Assembly (NCBI GenBank): GCA_910584825.1
Contig: CAJUCI010000005.1
Span: 57,413-121,412, forward strand
Source: an uncultured Duncaniella sp.
GTDB lineage: Bacteria > Bacteroidota > Bacteroidia > Bacteroidales > Muribaculaceae
Reading direction: 5' to 3'
DNA: 64,000 nt
In this document: positions 25,830-34,643 of the stretch, piece by piece
How the letters are laid out: each line of letters starts with the position of its first letter
Numbering within the stretch: the first letter of the stretch is position 1
Translations under genes and position numbers: made by a program
Notes under the pieces: model-generated
The model's database searches: none
The model's input: only the letters and a program-made list of their open reading frames with translations
Told to the model about the DNA's origin: nothing

Positions 25830-28001
25830 TTACTTGCCTCCCTGAGTTTTGATGTCGCCACCCTGAGCAGGTGTCGACGAGGGGATGAGGCCGCGGTTGC
25901 GAAGGAGGGCGTCGACCGAGGGCTGGTGGCCGCGGAAGCGCACATACAGCTCCATCGGGTCCTCGCTGCCGCCCATCTCGAGGATATTCTCCTTGAACGA
26001 GCGTGCGGTCTCGGGGTCGAAGATGCCCTTCTGGGCAAACAGTTCGAAGCCGTCGGTGTCAAGCACCTCGGCCCATAGATAGGTGTAGTAGCCCGAGGCG
26101 TAGCCGTCGCTGCCGAACACGTGCTTGAAGTAGGGCGAACGATAGCGGTAGGCTATCTGCGAGGGCATGCCGAGCTTTTCGGCTACCTGCTTCTCGAAGG
26201 CGTCGACGTCAATCACGTCGCTCTCCGAAGGGTTGAGCGCGCCCCACTCGAGGTCAAGGAGGGCAGCACCGGCAAGCTCGGTGGTGGTGAAGCCCTGGTT
26301 GTGGGTCGAAGCGGCCTGGAGCTTGTTGATAAGCTCGGTGGGTATCACCTCGCCGGTCTTGTAGTGGTGGGCAAACTCCTTGAGCAGTTCAGGCTCCATA
26401 GCCCAGTGCTCGGTAATCTGCGAGGGGAGCTCTACGAAGTCGCGGTCGACGCTGGTGCCTGACTGCGAGCGGAGCTTGGCGCGGCTGAGCATGCCGTGGA
26501 GGCCGTGGCCGAACTCGTGGAACATCGTCTCGACCTCGTCGAGGGTCAGCAGTGCGGGGGTGTCGCCGGTGGGGCGGGTGAAGTTGCCGACGTTATAGAT
26601 GATGGGACGCTCCACGGTGCCGTCGGGGTCGACAAACGAGCTTTTCAGCTCATCCATCCATGCGCCCTGACGCTTGGTGGCGCGGGGGAAGTAGTCGGTC
26701 ATGAACACGGCCACGTGCTCGCCGGTTTTGGCGTCGGTCACGTCATAGACAATAACTTCGGGATTGTATTTGGGGGCGTCGGGCATTTCGGTGAACTTCA
26801 CGCCGTAAAGACGCTCGGCGAGGGTGAAGATGCCTTTGCGCACGTTGTCGAGGGGGAAGTAGGCACTCACCTCGTTCTCGTCGAGGTCAAATTTCTTAGC
26901 CCTTACCTTCTCGGCATAGTAGTAATAGTCCCAAGGCTCGATGGTGATGTCCTTGCCTTCGGCGCGGGCATACTCGGTCATCTCGGCCACCTCTTCGTTG
27001 GCACGGTTGACGGCGGGTGTCCATATCTTCATGAGCAGGTCGGTGGCTGCCTGGGGGGTCTTGGCCATAACGTTGTCGGTCATGTAGGATGCGAAGTCCT
27101 TGTAGCCGAGCAGGGCGGCCTTGCGGGCGCGTATCTTCACGATGTCGCCGATGATGGGGCGGTTGTCATAGGGAGCCTGTGAGGCGAGGTTGATGTAGCC
27201 GTTGTACATCTGCTTGCGGATGTCGCGCGAGTCGGCATACTTGAGCACCGGCAGACGGCTGGGGGCGTGGAGTGTGAACACCCACTTGCCCTCCTTGCCG
27301 CGCTCCTTGGCCTCGGTGGCGGCGGTGGCTACGATGCCGGCGGGGATGCCGGCGAGGTCGGCCTTGTTGTCAACCACAAGCTCAAACGAGTTGGTGGCGG
27401 CAAGAAGATTCTTGTTGAACTTGAGGAAGAGGTCGGTCAGCTCCTTGTTGATGTCCATGAGCTTCTGCTTGTCGGCATCCGAGAGTAGCGCGCCGTTGCG
27501 CACGAAGTCTTTGTATGACAGCTCGATGGCACGCACCTCGTAGGGCTTGAGACCGAGGTCGGCGCGGCGGTCGTAGAGCGACTTGACGCGGGCAAACAGT
27601 TTGGGGTCCATCGAGATTTCATCCGATGCGGTTGATACCATCGGGAGGATTACCTCTGAAAGCTCCTGAATCTCGGGAGTGTTGTCGGTCTCGGAGAGTG
27701 AGCCGAACACGCGCATCACCCTTGACAGCAGACGGCCAGACTTCTCCATAGCGAGGATAGTGTTCTCAAAAGTCGGCTCGGCGGGATTGTCGGCGATAGC
27801 CTTGATTTCGGCACGGCGGTCGGCGATGCCCTTCTCTACGGCGGGCATGTAGTCGCTGTACTGTATCTTTTCAAACGGGGGGATGTCATACTTGGTGCCG
27901 TAGGGTTGCATGAACGGGTTGGCACGCTGGGTCTCGGCGGTCATAGCCATCGGGGTTGTGAGCACGGCTGCAATCAGGGCGGCTCGGATTAATGATTTCA
28001 T
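25830..28001 (-). CDS. M3-family zinc metallopeptidase (peptidyl-dipeptidase Dcp-like)
   Basis: A 723-residue exported oligopeptidase that probably trims short peptides in the periplasm. A signal peptide covers about residues 1-22 (MKSLIRAALIAAVLTTPMAM). The zinc motif MFHEFGHGLHGML is present, with a downstream Glu in LASTHNQGFTTTE-type sequence and the DVTDAKTGEHVAVFMTDYF block usual for Dcp. The frame stays open 53 codons upstream, but those codons are out of character and overlap the preceding gene; ATG 28001 gives the signal peptide and lies 34 bp after the EEP stop. It is the last gene of the operon. Confidence 0.92.
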   Translation of the reverse strand: MKSLIRAALIAAVLTTPMAMTAETQRANPFMQPYGTKYDIPPFEKIQYSDYMPAVEKGIADRRAEIKAIADNPAEPTFENTILAMEKSGRLLSRVMRVFGSLSETDNTPEIQELSEVILPMVSTASDEISMDPKLFARVKSLYDRRADLGLKPYEVRAIELSYKDFVRNGALLSDADKQKLMDINKELTDLFLKFNKNLLAATNSFELVVDNKADLAGIPAGIVATAATEAKERGKEGKWVFTLHAPSRLPVLKYADSRDIRKQMYNGYINLASQAPYDNRPIIGDIVKIRARKAALLGYKDFASYMTDNVMAKTPQAATDLLMKIWTPAVNRANEEVAEMTEYARAEGKDITIEPWDYYYYAEKVRAKKFDLDENEVSAYFPLDNVRKGIFTLAERLYGVKFTEMPDAPKYNPEVIVYDVTDAKTGEHVAVFMTDYFPRATKRQGAWMDELKSSFVDPDGTVERPIIYNVGNFTRPTGDTPALLTLDEVETMFHEFGHGLHGMLSRAKLRSQSGTSVDRDFVELPSQITEHWAMEPELLKEFAHHYKTGEVIPTELINKLQAASTHNQGFTTTELAGAALLDLEWGALNPSESDVIDVDAFEKQVAEKLGMPSQIAYRYRSPYFKHVFGSDGYASGYYTYLWAEVLDTDGFELFAQKGIFDPETARSFKENILEMGGSEDPMELYVRFRGHQPSVDALLRNRGLIPSSTPAQGGDIKTQGGK

Positions 28002-28035
28002 GTTTATTAAATTAGGGTTAATGTTGCTGATGTGG

Positions 28036-29205
28036 TCAGTCTGAGTCGTGCTTGGGCGGGGCGTCAAGCACGAATGTCGTGAGCAGCGGATAGTGGTCGC
28101 TCGACGGCACATTGCCGCGCACGAGGTCAACGGCTTCAAGCCCGCCCTTGTAGAGCACATGGTCGATGCGGAAGTAGAAGCGGTTGCCGTGATAGGTTAT
28201 GGCCGGGCCGAAGGCGTTCTCGGCATAGGCGTCCTCCATGTCGTCGCCCATGATGGTGCGCACGGCATAGCAGCCCTGGATGTCGTTGAAGTCGCCGGCC
28301 ACGATGAAGTTGCCGCCGATGGAGTCCATCACGTGGCGTATGTATCTCGCCTGGTCGGCACGCTTGCCGAAGGCGATTGACAGTTTGTCTATCAGCTGTC
28401 GTTTCACATCCTTCAGCTCCTTCTTGATGGCACGCTCGCTGCCGGGGGCTTTCTCGAACAGTCCCTTATACAGTGCCTTGTCGGCCATGTTCAGGCCGAT
28501 TGACTCGAGGTGGACGTTGAACAGGCGCACGGTCTGGCCCATGATGTTGAATTTGAACAGACCCATGCGCACATCCATCGGTTTGGGTATGTCAAGGTTC
28601 TCGTACTCAAACGGGTATTTTGACAGCACGGTGAGCTGGTTGTTGACGTTGACCACGCGGTAGGGATACTTGGCGTCGAGTGCCTGCACCTGCTCGGGGG
28701 TGATGCGCCACAGCGGCCATGACTTTATGAACTCTACCTCCTGGAGGCTGACGATGTCGGCGTCGGTATCGAGTATGTAGTCAATCGTAGTGTTGCGCTC
28801 CAGCCCCGGCACGTTGCCGCGGAAGTCCCAGAAGTGCAGGACGTTGTAGGTAAGGAAGGTGAACGAGTGGGATTTCTCCTCGGGGGTCAGCTCCTTTGTC
28901 CCGATGTTGAGGGGGGAATAGGTCAGGAGCGAAGGGAGCGACAGCAGCCACGCGGCGGCGAGGATTAGGGTGAAGCCGCGTTTGAACAGCATGTCGAACA
29001 CGAGCACCACCAGTCCGCCGATGAGGATGACGGGGAGCATCATGCTCATGAGTGCCGGAATCACGAACTTGCCGGGGTCGACGTATCCGCCGTAGGCCGC
29101 GACAATCGTGACTATGGCCGTAATGATGTTCACCACCAGCAATATGGTGACGAGAGTGGCCTTGGTCGGTCTTCCTATCAGATATTTCAGTCGTGATAAA
29201 GTCAT
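28036..29205 (-). CDS. Membrane-anchored endonuclease/exonuclease/phosphatase-family protein
   Basis: A 389-residue protein with three N-terminal hydrophobic helices (about residues 15-100) and a C-terminal EEP domain outside the membrane. Active-site blocks are TYNVLHFWD, DIVSLQEVEF, NVHLESIG, FIVAGDFNDIQ and the closing SSDHYPLLTTF, all in the expected order. The family cleaves phosphodiester or phosphomonoester bonds in nucleic acids, inositol phosphates or sphingolipids; here the membrane anchor suggests an envelope substrate, but the target is unknown. It starts 30 bp after the rhomboid gene and precedes the M3 peptidase by 34 bp. Confidence 0.9.
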   Translation of the reverse strand: MTLSRLKYLIGRPTKATLVTILLVVNIITAIVTIVAAYGGYVDPGKFVIPALMSMMLPVILIGGLVVLVFDMLFKRGFTLILAAAWLLSLPSLLTYSPLNIGTKELTPEEKSHSFTFLTYNVLHFWDFRGNVPGLERNTTIDYILDTDADIVSLQEVEFIKSWPLWRITPEQVQALDAKYPYRVVNVNNQLTVLSKYPFEYENLDIPKPMDVRMGLFKFNIMGQTVRLFNVHLESIGLNMADKALYKGLFEKAPGSERAIKKELKDVKRQLIDKLSIAFGKRADQARYIRHVMDSIGGNFIVAGDFNDIQGCYAVRTIMGDDMEDAYAENAFGPAITYHGNRFYFRIDHVLYKGGLEAVDLVRGNVPSSDHYPLLTTFVLDAPPKHDSD

Positions 29206-29235
29206 TGTAAGTTGATTATTGCCCTCGGAGTGTGG

Positions 29236-30144
29236 TTATTTGATTTTTCTGCTGACGTTGAACAGTCGGTCACGTTCGGCGGGGGTGAGGGCTGTGTATC
29301 CTGATTTCTTGATTTTGTCAAGTATGGCGTCAAGTTCGCGACGCTCCTCAGGGGTGAGTCCGCCGGTGGCTGAGGCGTCGGTGCCACCGTAAGTGGCGTT
29401 GTAGTTGGCGGAGCTTTTTTGGGAGCGTCGGGCGGTCAGGCTTGATATTCCTGCCGCAGCCTTGTCCCAGGCCGAGCATGCGGGGGCGGTGATGTCATGG
29501 CCGCGGCGGAGCCTGACGGCAAAGAGCGCGCCGGTGAGCACGCCGCCCACGTGGGCTATCTCGCCTCCGGCATTGCTGCCCGTCACCCCTATAAGCACGA
29601 GCACTATTGTCGCTACGGCTATCCATTTGACCGACACGCCCCCTATGAGCAGCAGGTGCATCTTGAAGTCGGGCATGAGTATGGCCACGGCGGTGACTAT
29701 GGCTATGACGGCGGCTGACGAGCCTATGAGCGAGCCGTAGGCGTTGTGAAACAGCGGCAACGTGTTATACCCGAGCAGGAAGAGGGCCGCTCCGGCAAGT
29801 CCGCCGTATAGGTACAGCACCAGCATCTGACGCGACGTGGCCACCATCCTGAACATGGTGCCGAACCAGTAGAGCCACAGCATGTTGAACACGATGTGCC
29901 ACAGGTCATACTGCGCGAACATATAGGTTATGAGCGTCCAGGGGCGGGTCAGGAACACGGCAGGCTGTGAGGGCAGCTCGACGGTCTGCGCGAGTATAAC
30001 GTTGATATATCCCGAGTGGCCCGAGAATACGCACACGATGGCTGCGAGGCGCAGGGCCACGAAGATGCCTATATTAATCCACACAATCTTCATCAGAACG
30101 GTGGAACGCGTGAAGCCTGATATGAGTCGGTCAATAGCCTCCAT
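29236..30144 (-). CDS. Rhomboid-family intramembrane serine protease with cytoplasmic tail
   Basis: A 302-residue polytopic protein. The catalytic Ser lies in SLIGSSAAVIAI (GxSx motif) and the catalytic His in GGEIAHVGGVLTG; the L1-loop-type WTLITYMFAQYDLWHIVFNM is also typical. A C-terminal soluble tail of about 90 residues ends in TPEERRELDAILDKIKKSG, a segment shared by many Bacteroidota rhomboids. ATG 30144 is preferred over GTG 30150. The gene overlaps the upstream rhomboid gene by 14 bp, so the two are translated together and may act as a pair. Confidence 0.93.
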   Translation of the reverse strand: MEAIDRLISGFTRSTVLMKIVWINIGIFVALRLAAIVCVFSGHSGYINVILAQTVELPSQPAVFLTRPWTLITYMFAQYDLWHIVFNMLWLYWFGTMFRMVATSRQMLVLYLYGGLAGAALFLLGYNTLPLFHNAYGSLIGSSAAVIAIVTAVAILMPDFKMHLLLIGGVSVKWIAVATIVLVLIGVTGSNAGGEIAHVGGVLTGALFAVRLRRGHDITAPACSAWDKAAAGISSLTARRSQKSSANYNATYGGTDASATGGLTPEERRELDAILDKIKKSGYTALTPAERDRLFNVSRKIK

Positions 30145-30895
30145 ACCCACCCCCTCCGAAGGTGCCTTTTTTCTTCCAGTAGTATATGATGAGGAAGCCG
30201 AAAATCATGCCTCCGAGGTGGGCGAAGTGGGCTATGCCGTCAGAGCGTCCGGCCGACTCGCTGAGCCCGATGAGCAGCTCTATGACAATCATGCCTGTGA
30301 CCATCCATTTGGCCTTGACGGGCACCGGGACGAAAAACAGGTAAAGCGGAGCGTTGGGATACATCATGCCGAACGCCAGGAGTATGCCGTAGATTGCGCC
30401 TGAGGCTCCGATGGTTATGAACATGTTGAGCCACTGCGACACCTGGGCCTCCCACATGGGCGAGCGGAGTATCTCGCGGGCCTCGGGAAAGTCGATGTGC
30501 ATGGCGTTGGCGAGAATCGGGGTCAGCGAGTTCTCCCACGTCAGTGCCCAGGCAAGCTCCTGGATGAGTCCTGCGCCGATGCCGCATGACATGTAGTAGA
30601 ATAGGAAACGCGCGCTGCCGAAGGTGCGCTCGAGCGTCATGCCGAACATCCACAGCGAGAACATATTGAAGAATATGTGGGCGAAGCCCCCCGTCGAGTG
30701 CATGAACATGTAGGTCACCAGCTGGAGCGGGTTGAAGTCGGCGGCTTTGAAATAATGCAGTCCGCCGAGCTCTTCAAGGCTCGCGCCGATGCGTCCGGGC
30801 AGCACAAACATTGCGAGCCAGACTATGAAATTGATGATTATGAGGTTTTTAGTGACCGGGGGGATTGACCCGAAAAATGAGCCCTGATTATTCAT
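30131..30895 (-). CDS. Rhomboid-family intramembrane serine protease
   Basis: A 254-residue second rhomboid with Ser in TIGASGAIYGILLAFG and His in GIAHFAHLGGMIFG, plus FMHSTGGFAHIFFNMFSLWMFG in the L1/TM2 region. Both catalytic residues are intact, so both proteases of the tandem pair should be active. A glycine-rich C terminus (GGGGYGGY) is exposed. It is the first gene of a four-gene operon (rhomboid, rhomboid, EEP, M3 peptidase). Substrates are unknown. Confidence 0.93.
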   Translation of the reverse strand: MNNQGSFFGSIPPVTKNLIIINFIVWLAMFVLPGRIGASLEELGGLHYFKAADFNPLQLVTYMFMHSTGGFAHIFFNMFSLWMFGMTLERTFGSARFLFYYMSCGIGAGLIQELAWALTWENSLTPILANAMHIDFPEAREILRSPMWEAQVSQWLNMFITIGASGAIYGILLAFGMMYPNAPLYLFFVPVPVKAKWMVTGMIVIELLIGLSESAGRSDGIAHFAHLGGMIFGFLIIYYWKKKGTFGGGGYGGY

Positions 30896-30954
30896 TGCTT
30901 TTACAGGATGATGTTGTATGGTGTTATGCGATGGCCGGAGAGAATACCATTTTA

Positions 30955-30962
30955 CAAAAGTA
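30955..30962 (-). promoter_or_regulatory. Candidate -7 box of the rhomboid operon
   Basis: TACTTTTG on the minus strand, 60 bp upstream of the first rhomboid ATG. No clear -33 TTTG is seen at the expected distance. Confidence 0.45.
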
Positions 30963-31097
30963 CAAAAAGCTCGCGAGAGGGTACGCTTGATTAATACTTT
31001 TTAATAGGAAAGTGTTCACTCTTAATGCCGTTTTTCGATAAGAAAATATCAACAAATGTATGGTTAACTTTTTTTAACTGTAATTTTCCCTGTAAAA

Positions 31098-31129
31098 TTT
31101 GGTGGTGAATATAAAAGTTTCTACCTTTG
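31098..31129 (+). promoter_or_regulatory. Promoter of the initiator tRNA gene
   Basis: TTTG (31098-31101), 20 bp, TACCTTTG (31122-31129): a perfect Bacteroidota promoter, 14 bp before the mature tRNA. Confidence 0.85.
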
Positions 31130-31143
31130 CACCACGAAAACAT

Positions 31144-31218
<75 letters not shown>

Positions 31219-31223
31219 GCCGA

Positions 31224-31260
31224 ATCGGTCTCAGAGACGCCTCTGAGACCGATTTTTTTT
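31224..31260 (+). terminator. Terminator of the initiator tRNA gene
   Basis: A perfect 13-bp stem (31224-31236 with 31241-31253) with loop ACGC, followed by a run of T. It begins 6 nt after the tRNA CCA end. Confidence 0.92.
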
Positions 31261-31267
31261 GCACATG

Positions 31268-31443
31268 GTAGGAGCGACGGCTTTAGCCGTCGATGTGAGG
31301 CGACCTGTCGGGGGATACAAAAGGACAAAAGCGACAAAATAAACATAAGTATTTAATTATCAGTTAGCTTTGTTGTGCCATATCGACGGCTAAAGCCGTC
31401 GCTCCTACCTTGAGGACGAGTTTTGCAACATCCTCGCTCCTAC
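31268..31443. repeat. REPIN-like element: two inverted GTAG-headed palindromes plus a third head
   Basis: A 27-nt unit at 31268-31294 (GTAGGAGCGACGGCTTTAGC and on) recurs as an exact inverted copy at 31382-31408. Each unit starts with GTAG and contains the palindrome CGACGGCT/AGCCGTCG, which is the form of REP sequences moved by RAYT (TnpA-REP) transposases. A third GTAGGAGCGA head is at 31443-31434 (minus). Between the arms lies a one-armed copy (about 31317-31350) of the GGACAAAAGCGACA word of the other hairpin family. No RAYT gene is in the window. Confidence 0.75.
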
Positions 31444-31453
31444 CGTATGTAAA

Positions 31454-31507
31454 AAAAGCGGTGTCGCAGAACTTTGCGGCGATGAGCCTGCATGAGTCCT
31501 GCGACAC
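31454..31507 (-). terminator. Terminator of the large secreted modular protein gene
   Basis: GTGTCGCAG (31461-31469) pairs with CTGCGACAC (31499-31507) across a 29-nt loop. On the minus strand the stem is followed by CGCTTTTTTT. It is 39 bp past the stop at 31546. Confidence 0.7.
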
Positions 31508-31545
31508 TTTCAAAAAGCGGGTTAAAAAATATCCTGTTCAGATTT

Positions 31546-34275
31546 TTATTTCACCTGAATTTTAGTTGCCTTATTGCCCTGACGGCGGATGTAGATGCCG
31601 GGGGCTGAGGGGGTGTCGACACGCACGCCCTGCATGTTGTAGTAGACAGCGGGCGCATCGGCGTCGTCACCTGCGATGCTTTCGATGGCTGACTGCTCAC
31701 CGTCGTAACGGATTGATAGAAGCGGTATTTCGTGAAGCAGCCACAGGCCGTCTGATTCTGCGCTATTGACGGCTTCGATGTCGGCGGTTGTGAGCGGAAC
31801 AATGATTGAGATGGTCCCGTCGCCATTGTCGATGACTGAGCTCATGTCAGTGAGTCTGAATATATGTGAGGCACCGGGAATGTTTGCTGATACAGCGACG
31901 TCAAAAACAGCATCAGGCTCGTACGGCTTTTCAAGGGTCAGTATTAACTCCTTTATATGTGCCGGGAGAGATGTGTTGCATGTGGTGCCATAGGGCGGAC
32001 GACGGCCATAGCATATCATACCTTCAGGCTCGAAAGCTGAGGGGAGGGTTTCAACTTTGTTGACGGTCCAGTTCTGACCGATTATCGTCAATGACCCGCC
32101 GCAGAAATCAAGCATTTCTTTGGTAATGCCTATATCAACGTGTCCATCATATGTTGAAACATTTGACATAGAGGGTATTCCCGGAATCTCAAGCCGTTCA
32201 TCCGATTTGCTGACATTATTTTTTACCACATTGATATATTTCCATGAATCCTCAGAGGTGTGGGCGAAATGTATGCGCATCACGTCGCCGGCTTTGACAT
32301 TGTCAAGAGGTATGTCGAGGGTGTTGGTTTCACTCAGTGTCTTGGCACCGAGGAAGAGGGTGGTGGGCTTTTCGGCAGGTTTTTCGGCATATTCGATGTA
32401 TATGCCGGAGATTGTGCAGTCGGTACCTTGTAGTACGATGCCTGTCGATTTAATGTCGGCAATCTCCTCGGCAGTCATAGTGCGTTCCCACACGGTTCGC
32501 CCGTCTGCTCCCAGCATGGGGTCTTGTGACGATACATAATACTGGTCGAGGTGATACCATTCGCCATTGCTTAACTGTATGGTAGAATAGTCGCCCTTGA
32601 CATTCTCAAGAGTTATGACCAGTTTGTCACCAGCTTTCATATCCTCAAAGAGTGAGCCTTCGAGTTTCATCCATTTGCTCCAGTCATTGGCAAACGGTCG
32701 GTCCCATATGCATACCGAGTTCTCTCCGGCGTAGAAGTTGGACGGGGCACCGATGAAGGTGTAGAGAATCGGGCTGTCCAGATTCTTTATTCTAATCTTA
32801 TCGGTGATAAGGCTCTTATAGTAATCATCAATCCAGAATGTATATATCACCGAGCCGTCGCTGTTGGTGGCTGACGGTGATGGCAATGCGGGGCTTAATC
32901 CATAGCTTTGGCCTTCGGCTACGATGGTCGGACTTGATGATGAAGGGTATTGGGCGACTATTGATAATTGTATATACTGATTAAACTTTTTGTCATAGTT
33001 ATCGAGGTTGTCGAGTGCCATGATGAAATCGCCGTTGTATTCGTTTCGGCCATAGGTCAGTATGTTTTTGTGGTTGAATACGTTGCGGATTACCCTGATT
33101 TCAGTAAGTATGCCGCTGGTATTACATAGTTTTACGCCTTTCTTTACGCTGTCAAGCATCTTTTCGGTGATGCCGATTTCAAAAACAGTCCCGTAAGACG
33201 GAGCAAACATTTGGGGTCTGATGGTTTCTGAATCGGCAACCGATGCGAGATATAGGTTGGAATAATATGGTGATTGGTCGCTGAATGTGAATCTCAGCAC
33301 GTCACCGGTCTTGATATCGTCGGGGAGGTAGAGCGGTGCGCTCTTGCCATCCAGTGAGTATGTGCCCTTGAAAAGTATGTTGGGGTCAGGCTTTTCGGCG
33401 AGATATGGACCGAAGCGCAGGTCGTCGATATATATTTCGGTAGGCTCGGGATTGCCGAAGTTGAAAACCAGTCTGGAAAGGTCATCTCTTAAAGTATTGA
33501 AGTCGAACTCATATGTTTTCCATTCGGTGTCGATGTCAAACTGGTTATATCCGTCGTTATAGTATGATTCGTTCCCGCAGCAAGTCAGCAATGAGGTTTT
33601 GCGGTCGGCTCGGGCTCGGAACGAGATTTGATAATCACCCGGAGTCAATGGTGCGTCAAACTTGTATCTGGCAATGGCATTCCAGGCATCGTCAGTCGCT
33701 TCGTTGAGCTTGAGCTTCATACATTGCGAGCCGTTGTAGCCCTCTTTGCTTATTGATGCTTCGCAGGTGGGATGCGGGAAACACTCCCATTTTGAATCCC
33801 AACTGCCTGTCAGGTCGGTGATTGTCTCGAAGTTGGAGTCCTCAAACCATATCATGTTATGAAGATAACGGTTGGGTTTCCCGGCTTCGAATGTTATTTT
33901 GGTGAGAGTGAAGTCACATCCGTTAATGGCAATGCCGCCGGCGAGTACTCTTGCCGCATCAGTGTCATCGAGTTTTAATGTGTAAGACCCGTTAGGCATC
34001 TCGAGGCCATAGGTGTAGAAGCCGACATTTGTCAGAGAGTTCCATCTATTGTCTTCAATAACGTTGATGAAGAGCTGACCGTTACTGTCGTCAAAGTTTT
34101 CGTAATGAAAAGTGAGGGTGTTTCCGCCCGCTACCTTCTGAAGTTCTTCTGCCGGTATTATTAAGTATGGCCATGATGAATCAAATTCCTTAGGCCCTTC
34201 CCATACTGTGGTTTGTGCCGTAAGGGGGAGTATGGCACACAGGGAAAGCAATAGAGTGAATAGCTGTTTAATCAT
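31546..34275 (-). CDS. Large secreted protein of repeated carbohydrate-binding-like modules
   Basis: A 909-residue exported protein (signal peptide about 1-20, LPLTAQTTVW). No catalytic motif is recognised. It appears to be built from about five beta-sandwich modules, each opening with a strand like VWEGPKEF, ILFKGTYSL, VCIWDRPF or LFLGAKTL, continuing with a KxGDxLRxxF stretch (IKTGDVLRFTF, MKAGDKLVITL, VKAGDVMRIHF), and ending in GxxIxGxDxTLTKI-like sequence (GIVLQGTDCTISGIYIEY). The second module region (about 140-300) looks like a CBM4/9-type jelly roll (GDYQISFRARADRKTS). The end, VYYNMQGVRVDTPSAPGIYI and a basic tail, is a C-terminal segment common in secreted proteins of gut Bacteroidales and may be a sorting or anchoring signal. 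The same modules occur in two mannan-locus proteins here (48524 and 50285). Function: probably glycan binding, inferred only. Confidence 0.6.
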   Translation of the reverse strand: MIKQLFTLLLSLCAILPLTAQTTVWEGPKEFDSSWPYLIIPAEELQKVAGGNTLTFHYENFDDSNGQLFINVIEDNRWNSLTNVGFYTYGLEMPNGSYTLKLDDTDAARVLAGGIAINGCDFTLTKITFEAGKPNRYLHNMIWFEDSNFETITDLTGSWDSKWECFPHPTCEASISKEGYNGSQCMKLKLNEATDDAWNAIARYKFDAPLTPGDYQISFRARADRKTSLLTCCGNESYYNDGYNQFDIDTEWKTYEFDFNTLRDDLSRLVFNFGNPEPTEIYIDDLRFGPYLAEKPDPNILFKGTYSLDGKSAPLYLPDDIKTGDVLRFTFSDQSPYYSNLYLASVADSETIRPQMFAPSYGTVFEIGITEKMLDSVKKGVKLCNTSGILTEIRVIRNVFNHKNILTYGRNEYNGDFIMALDNLDNYDKKFNQYIQLSIVAQYPSSSSPTIVAEGQSYGLSPALPSPSATNSDGSVIYTFWIDDYYKSLITDKIRIKNLDSPILYTFIGAPSNFYAGENSVCIWDRPFANDWSKWMKLEGSLFEDMKAGDKLVITLENVKGDYSTIQLSNGEWYHLDQYYVSSQDPMLGADGRTVWERTMTAEEIADIKSTGIVLQGTDCTISGIYIEYAEKPAEKPTTLFLGAKTLSETNTLDIPLDNVKAGDVMRIHFAHTSEDSWKYINVVKNNVSKSDERLEIPGIPSMSNVSTYDGHVDIGITKEMLDFCGGSLTIIGQNWTVNKVETLPSAFEPEGMICYGRRPPYGTTCNTSLPAHIKELILTLEKPYEPDAVFDVAVSANIPGASHIFRLTDMSSVIDNGDGTISIIVPLTTADIEAVNSAESDGLWLLHEIPLLSIRYDGEQSAIESIAGDDADAPAVYYNMQGVRVDTPSAPGIYIRRQGNKATKIQVK

Positions 34276-34482
34276 TTGCTTGGTTTATAATGTGGTAAAG
34301 ATAGGCTTTGGCGATGCAGAATAAGTGATTATGTGATATAAAGTAGAATATTGACAAAGGTAAGTCAAATTACCCCCCCCGATGGCACTTTGTTGACATT
34401 TTCTTTGCAAATTTTGCAAAAGTTTGGCCCGCCGCGCCGAATGGCCGACAAAATGAGACTATGTGGTGTGTCAAATTACAAG
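34276..34482. other. Intergenic leader of the large secreted protein
   Basis: This stretch, with the hairpin repeat to its right, makes a gap of 368 bp without a gene. It holds a candidate -7 box (34355-34362) and a run of eight C at 34373-34380. Nothing else was recognised. Confidence 0.5.
34355..34362 (-). promoter_or_regulatory. Candidate -7 box of the large secreted protein gene
   Basis: TACCTTTG on the minus strand, 80 bp upstream of the ATG at 34275; the -33 region has no clear TTTG. A C8 tract lies 11 bp upstream of the box, between it and the -33 position. Confidence 0.45.
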
Positions 34483-34599
34483 AAATGGACATAAGGACAA
34501 AAGATACAAAAGCGACATAAGATTTTTCAAATAATCATTGATTATCAAAAAAATATATTTCTTATGTCGCTTTTGTCTCTTTTGTCCTTATGTACCTTT
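34483..34599. repeat. Long inverted repeat, GGACATAAG family, full copy
   Basis: Two 39-nt arms (34483-34521 and 34561-34599) are inverted copies with three differences and share CTTATGTCGCTTTTGT with the element at 16254-16375. The spacer contains its own small palindrome (ATAATCA/TGATTAT). It lies 45 bp past the stop of the M16 peptidase gene, the same placement as the other copies, and may act as its terminator. Confidence 0.85.
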
Positions 34600-34643
34600 C
34601 CTGAATTATGACACAGCTCCCTGTTGGGTGCTATGTTTCAGAA

